From NCBI GenBank assembly GCA_934045075.1, contig OW203736.1, positions 19,108,805-19,172,804 on the forward strand: a stretch of DNA of 64,000 nt. Reading direction: 5' to 3'. Position 1 is the first letter of the stretch. The number at the start of each line of letters is the position of its first letter. Under the pieces are notes generated by a model, which saw nothing but the letters and a program-made list of their open reading frames with translations, made no database searches and was not told the DNA's origin. A program made the position numbers and the translations under genes. Shown here in pieces: positions 44,601 to 56,600 of the stretch. This DNA comes from Yponomeuta sedellus (taxonomy: Eukaryota; Arthropoda; Insecta; Lepidoptera; Yponomeutidae).

Positions 44601-47600
44601 AATTAAGTACTGTTTCCATGTGAGAAAGAGTCCATCATCCTCCTACTAGTACTATATCATACTTGGTAGTACATCAGGCAGCTTCTTTAACACGAATTGT
44701 TTTTTATATAGGTATCTTATTCGCTACGTCAAGCAGCGGGTGCTTCAGCCAGCGGACAGTCGAATCAGCTGACTCACCTAGAGGTACCTGCATCTTACCT
44801 GGTGTCAGTGTCTTCTGACAGCCTAACTCTCGGCAGCGACTCGTTTACATCAAGTTTGCTAGACTCTACGTCTTACCAAAGTGAAATTGAGGTCTGATCA
44901 CGTTATGACAGCAGCACTCTCGGCAGCGCTTCGTCTAAGTTAGTGGTTCTTAACCGGTGGTCCGCGGACCACTAGTGGTCGCTCGTGACTCCAAAGTTAA
45001 GAACCAGTGGCCTAAGTCAAGCGGCGGATGATTCAGCCAGCAGACTCTCGGAGCGGAGCATTGTAGCTAAACTTGCTACAGTTACCTTCTCCTGACCAAA
45101 TCGAAACTGTCTTCCGGCAGCCGCACTCGCGGCACCGTCTCATCTACATCACGCAGCGGATGCTTCAGCCAGCGGACTGTCGAACCAGCTAAGCTTGCTA
45201 GAGTTACCCTCTACGTCTTACCAAAGTGACATTGCCCTCTGACAGCCGCACTCTCGGTAGCGCCTCGTCTACGTCAAGCAGTGGATGCTTCAGCCAGCGG
45301 ACTGTCGGGGCGGGACTGCCGGCCGCGGGGCACCGCAGTCGGAGCGTGGAGCCGCTCAGTGCTCGCACTGCGATTGGCTGGGAACTTGGCGTTGAGGGTG
45401 GCACTGCAATACATGATTATGATCAGAATCGGGATTGCGACCTCTGATACATATTTTACTGTAGCAATACCACACGGCTGTCAACGGGATAATATGATAA
45501 AATATTGTTAAGCCAATCTGTTTCGAATACAATAGTGAAGTTCCAAATTGATCAATGGATTGTTTTAGCAATAAATCGAGCTAGAAAGGACAAAAAATCT
45601 TACTGCTGCACTCAGAGACGTCCACTGAATGAAATTTTTATTTAAATATCATTATTTTTCACTTATTATCAAAGAAACAGAAAAGGACAACAGCATACTT
45701 AATCGGAGATTAGCTTTATTTGACGTTTCTTTCTTTGGATAAGTGTCAGTATTTATCCAATATATCGTCAGTATTTCTCCAGTCTAGCGTCGGCATTTTT
45801 CAGTCTGGTGTCAGTATTTTTCCAGTTTGGTGTCAGTATTTCTACAGTCTACCGCCATTATTTCTTTAGCTTAGCGTCTGTATTTCTTCAATCTAGCGTC
45901 AGTTTTTTGCATTCTAGGGTCGGTTTTTTCAGTTTGGTGTCAGTATTTCTATAGTCTAACGTCATTATTTCTTCAGCTTAGCATCAGCATTTCTCCAGTC
46001 CAGCCTTAGTATTTCTGCAGTCCAGCGTCAGTATTTGTCCAGTCTAGCGTCAGAGTTATTCTGGTCCAGCGTCATTATTCACCTTAACAGACTTTAGTTT
46101 ATTTGAAGATTTTAAGAATTAAACGTATACAGGAAATATTATAGTAGCTTAAATCAAACTTATCTAGGTATTTGTCATCCATCATGATCTGTTGGATGGA
46201 ATTTGACATATTTAAAGGATTTCGTTTTTTTCTCACTTACCCAATACATCAACCAAGTAGGAAAACGAACTCTCTCCAGCTCTATTCCTGGCGACACAAG
46301 TGTAATTTCCCGACAGGCCCTGCACTGCCTTATTCACCACGAGTATCTCGCCAAACTCTGTTATCTTTATCCCAACTTTATCCCCTTCCAATGCAACTTG
46401 GTCTCCGTCTTTGTACCACATAACCTGGGGTGGCGGGTCGCCGTAAGCGTGGCAATGAAGGTGGAACGCTTGGCCTGATAATACTTCCAGGGATTTAGTT
46501 TTGTTAGCATTTGGCTCTTGAAACATCGAGGTAGATATTTGTGGAGGTTCTAGAAGAAACAAATGAATACAGTAAAATAATGTCCATACTGTACAATCAG
46601 GAGATTAACATAGCCTATAAGATTAGCAAGTTAAGTGGCTGGTGACTTCTGTCAGAGTGGACCTATGTCCTATGAGCCGATACGCGATGGGGTCCAAACG
46701 TTCTCTAGCACTTCAGCGTGGGTCGCCCACAGGATCACAGCGCCTAGATTCTGCTAATGCATCGTAGTACAATGACAACTGCCTGAACATGGCGATGTCA
46801 TTTCATTGCTGCTTTAATTCTATACCCGCGCACGTATCAAACCTTCTAGACAGCAACGGTATAAAACTACACGTCACGTGACCTGTCGATTTATCTGTCA
46901 TTGTACTGTAATGCACTATCAAAATCGAGCCCCTGGACCGACGATCTGAGGCTAATTGCTGGCAGCGGCTGGATGAGGATGGCCGAGGACAGAGGGAAGT
47001 GGCGTGCGGCAGAGGAGGTCCAGTAATAATGGAAGAGTAGGGGCTGCAGTACAATTCCACAAAACTGCGTTCCCTAACCCGCATGCCCAGCGTGGGGATT
47101 ATGGGCACTACCCCCCAATCATGGCACAACCTTGCGCTATGGCGCTCATTAGGGTAGGGCTATGTCCAGCAGTGGACTAATATAGCCTGAAGAAGAAGAA
47201 GAAGGGGCTGAGAGACTGATTTATAGATGGTTTGTTTGTTTCATTGATGATTGAATGCTAGTTGGATTGATTTATAGTAATACAGTAGTGTTCGCATCAC
47301 TCAAGAACGGAACGCTGAAATAGACTGATTTATACAAATCACACCACGCTGTACCTCCCACTATTGGTAATAAAAAGTTACCGCTAAACCAACGAGCTAA
47401 TCTGTCAACATAATCTTACCTAGAACTTTGATCTGGACTCTTCTTTCATCCGAGCCACCGTCGTTAGAGGCAACGCATATATACAGGGCCGCCTGTGTAC
47501 TCTCCACTCGCTCAAACACTAGGTCCACGTAAGAAACTCCCGGCGGATTTTCACTAAGAGTGTTGCCATCTTTCAGCCATTGCAGGCGAGGCGTGGGGTT

Positions 47601-50600
47601 GCCAGTCGCGTGGCAGGCGATGCGGGCTTTGCCGTTCAGCTGTGGACAAAATAAGGGGGCTAAAGATTCCTTGTTTCTTTCGTTTACAGTTTTATGATCT
47701 ATAGAATCTCAGTCGAATAAGAAGAAGAAGTTTTATGTCATTCCTTCTCCTCTTCTGTCTTCTTACAATATTGAAGTCTAGGCTTTACGGAGAAAATGCA
47801 TAGATAAAAAGGCGTCACTGGTCATGTGGCAGCACCATCTCTTGAACAGCGCCACCCGGTGACAGACGCTGGAACTTCACACGTCCTCAACATTCGTTGC
47901 CACAACTATAGATTGTTTTGACACCGGGTATATAAGGCGCAGGGGTCGTACAGGAGCCAATGATCAGGAAATGTTATTATATTCTTTTTTTATGCACTAA
48001 CCCGTGCTAAGGACAATTTTAAAAAACTATTTAAAGGCTAAAAATTCCACCCATGCCGGGATTCGAACCCGCGACCTCTGGCTCTCCGTGCCAGGCGCTC
48101 TTTCCAACTGAGCTAATGGGCGATTCACCGGCATCAGTGAAATTTCGAATCTCTTTACAATATTCTTTGTATTACGTTCGAAATTTCACTGATGCCGGTG
48201 AGTCGCCCATTAGCTCAGTTGGAAAGAGCGCTGGCACTGATAGCCAGAGGTCGCGGGTTCGAATCCCGGCATGGGTGGAATTTTTAGCCTCTAAATAGGA
48301 AATGTTATGCCAATAAAACTTAAGCTAAGCGAAGAATAGGGCCAAAACTATGCTCTCTTCCTTTTCGTCTCAGCCGGAGCGTCACACGTGAGACATAGGT
48401 ACTTGGCCCATGTTCACCTAAGACCTTTAAACGACAAGAAACTCACCAACACCTCCACAGTTCCCACAACCGTGCTCCCTTCACTCCCATCATAAGCCAC
48501 GACTTCCGTAACTTTGGGCGGCGTAACCACAGTCACTTTGTACACCAGGTGTGCAGTACCAGCTTTATTTTGAGCGTCGCACCGGAACAGACTTTGGGAC
48601 TCGAGGGAAGCGTTGTATACGTGGAGTGAGTCTGATTCTTGATGCCAGTTTGTGTTGCTGTGAAAGAAGGTAGACTGGGCATGGTAACTTAGTAATGATG
48701 TTGCTGCAAAGTAGTCTCTATTACTTATATTCTTTTTTTTAATGCACTAACCCGTGCTAAGGACAATTTTAAAAACCTATTTAGAGGCTAACAATTCCAC
48801 CCATGCCGGCATTCAAACCCGCGACCTCTGGCTATCCGTGCCAGCGCCCTTCCAACTGAGCTAATGGGCGACTCACCGACATTATTGAAATTTCGAACCT
48901 CTTTACCTAACTGGTGTAAAACCTAACTGCAAAGTAGGTACTCGGGACTTCAAGTAATGAAAGTTACTAGAGCCAGACGTCGCTGCAGATTGTTGTAAAG
49001 AGGTTCGAAATTCACTGATGCCGGTGAGTCGCCCATTAGCTCAGTTGGAAGAGCGCTAGCACGGATAGCCAGAGGTCGTGGCTTCGAATCCCGGCATGGG
49101 TGGAATATTTAGCCTCTAAATAGGTTTTAAGAAAGTATTCTCTAGCTCAATTATTTTCGTTGAGACGTGCAATTGGGCAGGCTACATAGAATTTGCGACT
49201 TACTTGTGTATCCAGGTAATGGCAGGAGTGGGCGATCCAGTAGCTTTGCAGTCTAGAGTAGCGTTAGACCCTTCATACAATTGGACCTCAAGGAAGTCGA
49301 AATGTGATATGAATGGCGGCACTGAAAACAAATATTTCCGACTGTGATCTGGAATACGTCCTTTCTCATTTTTTTGGACAAAACACTTAGGTATGCCTTT
49401 ATTTTAAATGATGAAAAAATGAATAGTCTTTATTATATGTACATCAGGTCTTTATTGTATTACATAAGATATAATGAGCTAAGATATATCACAGTCGAAT
49501 TGCTTGTTTAAACATGCGGCATCTGTTATTACTAACCCCAAACGTCCAAAGTAAACTGTCTCACTAAAGTGCCATGTGTATTGCTTACGATACACTTGTA
49601 CTGGCCAATCTGGTGTAGTTGTATGTCTACCAACCTCAAATAAGGTTTATCTTGACCAGCAATAGGTTGGGTGTTGAACAGCCATTTCGTCTGAAAGAGT
49701 TTTTCATGTTTAGTCATTTTATTAATAAAACCAAATTAGTGTATTTTTGTTACTTTTATCTTATAATCGAACCCATTATGGTAATCAACGCTATCAACCC
49801 TTGTATATTAGCACTGCTGGGGCACGGGTCTCTTCCTGCATCGCAGGAATGTTAGGCCATACTCCACCACGGGGGCCAAGTCCGGGTTGGTGGAGGATTG
49901 TAAGACAGTGGCGGACCCTACAGTCAGAAGTTATCAAGCCACCCACAAAGCCTCTGACATGGCTTAACGACTGCCGTTACATGACAGTCGGCACCAACGG
50001 CTTAGCGTGCCTTGCGAAGCACGGAAGCGCTTGGAAAAATGCCACTAGCGGTAATCACCGGTAGGTTATTGTAATCAAATTTTAATCCTAAAAAACTTCA
50101 TATTATTTTAAAAACCTATTTCGAGGCTAAAAATTCTACCCATATCGGGACTCGAACCCGCGACCTCTGGTTAACCGTGTCCGCGCTCTCCCAACTGAAC
50201 TAATGGACAACTTAGTTGTGATTTTTTTTCATAATATGCTAGATTATTTAGACATGAAGCAAGATTAATGACATTAAATCACCGACATTAGAATATCCCT
50301 TCGAGTCGAATAAAATTAGATTAATCCTTCGAGCCGTATCAATAATCTATATTCATCTACCAAACAGGAGGTCCCGGGTTTGAATCCCGGCTGGGGACAA
50401 AAAAACCCCAGGTCTTGGATGTTTACATGTTTGTGATGTCGCTGTATTTGGTTCCCACGACACAGGGTATCCTAGTGTGGGGCCAGAAGCAATGTATGTG
50501 CCAGTATGTAAAATGTTATGTTACGTTAAACATTGGTGTAAAGTAAAATCTTACCTTTAGGTACACTCTGTATTATACCGTTGATGCTAGACCTAACCTA

Positions 50601-53600
50601 ACCATATTCAAAGCTGTCTCAGCTCCTGTTCGGAAACCTCGGTGAGCATGGCACATCCACAGTTATTGCAGCAAGCTGTATTACTGTACATTTACTGACT
50701 CAAAATAATCGTAAAGGCGTCATCAGAACAATCTAGACTATAATCCTCCCCCTTCATCACCTCCAATGCTGTCTCAACTCGATTCAAGAAACTCGGTGGC
50801 CATTGAACATCAAACGTTATTGCAGCGAGTTATATTACGATGCTATATTTATTAAGTAAACCTAAGTGTAAAAAGTCAAATCTCACCTGAGCGCTAGGTC
50901 TAGCGTCAACAGAACAATCTGAATATAATCCTTCCCCTTGACCAACACCCAAGCGGTCTCAACTTGGTTCAAAAAACTTGGTGGCAATTTTACATCCAAT
51001 GTTATTGTGGCGAGCTATATTACGATGCTATATTTATTAAGTTAACATTAGTGTAAAAAGTAAAATCTCACCGGAGCGGTAAATCTAGAGTCAACGGAAC
51101 TATCTAGAGCATAATTTCCCCCCTTGAAAACCTTTATGGTTCTCGAACTTGATTCAGTAACCTTAGTGGACATAGCATATCCACCGTTATTACAGCGTGC
51201 TAGAGGTATTTACTAACTCAACCTTAGTGTAAACAGGCAAATCTTACCTGAGCTAACGCTCTAGTGTCAACAAAACAATCTAGAATATAATCCTCCCCCT
51301 TACCATCTCCAAAGCCGCAACAACTCGGTTCAAGAAACTCGGTGACCATTGCACATCCGCCGTTATTGCAGCGAGCTTATATTACGATGCTCTATTTATT
51401 CAGTAAACCTAAGTGTAAAAAGTCAAATCTTACCTGAGCGCTAGGTCTAGCGTCAACAGAACAATCTAGAATATAATCTTCCCCCTTGACGACCTCCAAA
51501 GCTGTGTCAACTCGGTTCAAGAAACTCGGTGGCCATTGAACATCCACCGTTACTGCAGCGTGCGCTATGCCAACCGCGTTGGTAACGCTACACGAGTATA
51601 CAGAAGCATTGCCGCGGGATACGTTTGGCAGGAGATCGCTCTGGAGTAGTTTGCCATCCTGTTAAAGTGTTTACAGTTGTAGGTGAATTCAAAACTGAAC
51701 ATTTCTTCACTGGCTGCTTCAATACAGACAGAGCGGATCAATGAAAACGGATGGGGGGCGGAACGATGGAAAACGATGGTAAGTCGTCGTTATCGATATC
51801 AACCCTTGTATGTCCCCACTGTTGAGGCACGGGTCTCTTCCTGCATCGCAGGAACGTTAGGCCATACTCCACCACGGGGGCTAAGTCCGGGGGATTGGTG
51901 AATATTGGTGGAGGAGTGTAAGACAGTGGCGGGCCTTACTGTCGTTAGGTAAATTATCAAGCCGCCCCCGGAAGGCCTCTGACATGCCTTAATGACTACC
52001 ATTACATGACGGCCGGCACCAACGGTCTCAGGTATTTTGCGAAGCACGGAAGCGCGTCAAGTCAGCGTGACATGCGGAAAAGCTGATTCAGTAATTTCCT
52101 GTGATTCAAAGACACGCCCCTTCGGTACAATTTGTTCGTATAACGAGATGTAGTCCTCTCTCTTTCCAAGAAAATAGACGGATTTTGAGATAATCCGCTT
52201 AATTCATAATTATAAAGTAGTATAAAAGATAATATGTGCCACATGATAGAAGTGATAACCTAGACAACGAGATGAGCAGTGTATGCGAATCAGCATCACC
52301 GACAGACTGAAGCCGAGTAGACGCGATTTAGGGCCAAAAATTTACTGGAGCCGAGTATAGCCGATTTAGCGTCACAGACAGACTATAGCTGAGAATATTT
52401 GATTTAGCGTCAAAATTAATCTGGAGCCGAGTATAAACGATTCGGCGTCACCGACTGGCTAAAGCCGAGTATACCCGATTCAGCGTCACTGTCTAGAGCG
52501 TGACGGTTCAGTTACGTTCGGTTCAGAAAACTGTTCTGTTCAGAAAAGTGCACCTATTAACAAGTGAAATGCTCAGCCTCTGAATTGAGCTCACCGAATC
52601 CTAAACGCTTCCAATCGTCTGTCGAATTCCGCACTAACTCCTATCGCAAATATGAGTGGTGGTAGCTCAGTGGGTAGAACCATGGACTGGCAAGCGAGAG
52701 CCCCAGGTTCGATCCCGAGTGCGGGCATGTACCAATGACTTTGTTTAATTTCAAAGTTACGCACATTTGCGAATTTGTAGTCGCAATACCACACGCTAAC
52801 GGTGAAGGAAAACATCGTGAGGAAACCCGCGGCTTGGTTGGCTCCGCACGTATTGACTAGTCTTTCCTGTGGGCTAGGCCGACCAAGCTGTCAGGATGGT
52901 ATAGATGCTGGGCAAGCCTACACCATCTATAAAACCATGTCCCAGGCACTACAGCGTCGGAGTGGTCCCATCACCCATCTAGTGTGAGTGAAGATACCAC
53001 TGGACGCTGTATAAATCATCTCATTAAGTAGATGCAAAAAAGGCCTATCGCAAACGACAGGATTCCGACAGGATTTGGTGCGCGTAATTAGGACTATGAG
53101 ACACTTTACTTGCTTATGCTTAATTTCGAGCATAAGGCTAGCAGACTGAGGCGAGGCTGATAAACATAGCAATATACTCTAACAAAAATCATCAGACCTT
53201 ATACCATTTGAGTGTGTAGTTTCTCGTGACTCGGATCGGGCACTCCAGGGTGTAGTTGGTCCCTTCTATGACGGTCATGGTGGGCTGAGGCTGGTCAGCT
53301 TGCACCAAAGTTGGTAAGGCTGGAATAACAATAACCGAGTTTACAGTTCCAATGAGGACCGAAGGGGGCTCTTTCATAGAACTACAAGACATCATGGTTT
53401 ACTTTTTTTTCGTCGTCAGGCTATTATACTAGTCCACTGCTGGACATAGCCCTCCCCTAAAGAGCGCCACGTTGTGCTATCATAGGGGGTAATGCGCATA
53501 ATCCCCACGCTGGGCATGCGGATTGGGGATCGCAGTTCGGTGGAATTGTAGTGCAGGGCGCGCTGCTGCCCACCCCCCGGTTTGTGTCCCTTAGTCGCCT

Positions 53601-56600
53601 TTTACGACACCCGCGGGAAGAATTGGGTTGGTGCTATTATCTAGACCGACACCCCACTTTTTTTTTACGTAGCCACTATGTTTGTGTCCCACTGCTGGGC
53701 AAAGGGCTCCCCTAATTCAGACCAGAGTTTTAGGACAATTCAGTCAGTCCATGGTTTACTATGACTGTACGAGTACGTAATGCAGAGAATATTGTGAAGA
53801 GGTTCGAAATTTCACTGATGCCGGTGAGTCGTTCATTAGCTCAGTTCGAAAGAGCGCTGGCACGGATAGCCAGAGGTCGCGGATTCGAATCCTGGCATGG
53901 GTGGAATTTTTAGCCTCTAAATAGGTTTTTATTATACTTATTCAATGTTTAGATGTTTGAATTTGCAGTAGCAATACCATACGCTAACCGTGAAGGAAAC
54001 CATCGTAAGGAAACCCGCGGCTTGGATGGCTCCGCACGTATTGACTTGTCTTTCCTGTGGGCTAAACCCGATAGGCTGATTAAGGATACGCTAGGATACC
54101 CCGTGTCGTGGGATCCAGAAACAGCGACGTCACAAACATGTAAACATCCAAACCCTGGTGTTTTTCTTGTGCCCAGCCAGGGTTCGAACCCGAGACCCCT
54201 CGCATGGGAGGCAGATGCGCTACAGCTGCGCCACAAAGGTCGTATTATGATAATGACATCAACCCTTAGCGTGTCCCCACCGCTGGGGCACGGGTCTCTT
54301 CCTGCGTCGTAGGAAGGTTAAGACATACTCCACCAGAGGGAGCCAAGTCCGGGTTGGTGGAGAATTGTAAGACAGTGGCGGGCCTTACTGTCAGAAGTTA
54401 TCAAGCCGCCCATAATGCCTCTGACACGGCTTAACAACTGCCATTACATGACAGCACCAACGCTTAGGGTGCTTTGCGAAGCAAGATACTAAATCATAAA
54501 TCTTAATAAATATAGTAGCTCTTTTTATAACCTACTGTCTGAAGAATCTAGGTCTAAGAATGTAGTTATTTAAAGCAGTTTTGCTAAAACGTTTTCCCCC
54601 GAGCAATGTGTATAAATAATAGTACGGAACCCTTCGTGAGCGAATCCGACTCGCACTTGGCCAGGTTTGTTCACTTACAGTAAATCTGTACTTCGACACT
54701 CCGGTTCGCGGTGCCAGCCTTGTTCTTGGCCACACAGACGTAGGTCCCGCTCAGTTCTTCGGCGGGCGAATTGATCGTCAACGAGCCGTCCGTATTCAAG
54801 TCGTATCTGAGATCTAAAATACAGAACAAACATACTTCAAGGCATTGCGTACACAGAAAGGTCAACGTCCTCTGGATCTAAGAGGTGTTATTCTACTTAT
54901 TTTATTAATTTATTAATACTTTATTGCACCATAAAATCGTACAATCAACTTTTATATTCTTTATTGCAAACAGTAAATTCGAAAAATCATAACATATAAT
55001 TTGTTCCAAAGGCGAACTTATCTCTAACAGAGATCTCTTCCAGCCAACCTTAGCATCGGGTGTTTAAATTAAGATAGCGGGAGGAAGGGAGAAATATTTA
55101 TAACTATATAAATAAGTACACTCACTCAAGGCGCACTAAGCATAAATATCTACTCATACATATATAAACCTTTTAACTATGTGATGTTAGAAAGTTAGTG
55201 CTCTTTTAACCTCTTCTTGAAAGAATATACGGATGGACTCTCTTGAATGTAGTTAGAGACTTTTATGAAACCTTTTTAGCAGTTGTGGTCTTACTATTAT
55301 TATTTTTAATGCATTAACCCGTGCTAAGGACAAATTCAAAAACCTATTGCGGGTTCGAATCCCGGCATGGGTGAAATTATTTTTAATTAGCCTCTAAATA
55401 GGGTTTTAAATTAATTTGTCCTTAGCACGGGTTAGTGCATTAAAAATAGTATAATCATGTGGGTACAGTGATATCGTTCCGATGTAAAACCTAACTGCAA
55501 AGTAGGTAGTCGGGGCTACAAGTGATGCAATTTGCTTAAGCCAGATGTCGCTGCCTGTACGTAATACAGAGAATAGTGTAAAGAGGTTCGAAATTTCACT
55601 GATGCCGGTGAGTCGCCCACTGGCTCAATTGGAAGAGCGCTGGCACGCATAGCCAGAGGTTGCGGATTCGAATCCCGGCATGGGTGAAATTTTTAGCCTC
55701 TAAATAGGTTTTTAAAGTTGTGGTCTTTTTTTTTAAATATTTATGTTTTATTTCTTGTTGGAATGGCAACCAGCCGATGTGCCATGTGAACTTTAAGCAT
55801 GCTTTACAAACAGGTTAAATAGAATAGAAAATGAAGAAAAAGTAAATGAGGGAGTCAAGTTTATTGAAGAAAGAAAAGTGAAAGCTAAAGTCCACTCTGA
55901 AAATTAAATAGTCTGTGACTTTATCAAGGAATAATAGCAACAGAATTTTACATTCTAAAAATGTTTCACATTGCCGCCAAAGCGTGCGTTTCGATCTTTG
56001 TAAGTCCCATCTGTCTCTTAGGCAATAATTGGCACAAAAAAAATCGAAACAATATTGATTTTTATATTTTTTTACCCGACTGCAGCGAAGCCCAAAAGGA
56101 GGGTAATGCGTATGTATGTTTAGTGCGTATGTATGTATGTATGTATGTATGTAAGTATGTCCGATTCTATGTTCCCTCATAACTCCTTAACCAATGGTCA
56201 GATTTTGTTAAACAAGGTGTCATTCGATTCGGCATCCTTGCGCGGGTGTCATAGGCTATATAAAATCATAATTATGCGATCAGAACCGTGACGAAAAATA
56301 AAATTCGTTAAGAAGCTTCGTTAAAGTACAGCTAGGAGCCACAAGATGGCGCTGTTATATTTAGTTTATTGAATTCGAATACTAATTTTATTGAACTACC
56401 CCTAACAGGTGTGAAATATTTAAAACAGAATTTTGCGGATGACGTAGGTTACATTAAATCAGCATTAATAGAGAACCAACGGAACAAAAAATAACATTTA
56501 CTTCTAAGCAATTAAAGTACCACTTTTAGCCACTTGATGGCGCTGCTATAATTTATTTATTCTAATACATGTGTATACATAATTTCGGCTTTGGTCTACA

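Noticed and set aside
56105..56160. Run of 'tatg' units
   Set aside because: A simple microsatellite within a common repeat; not a CRISPR array or regulatory array.
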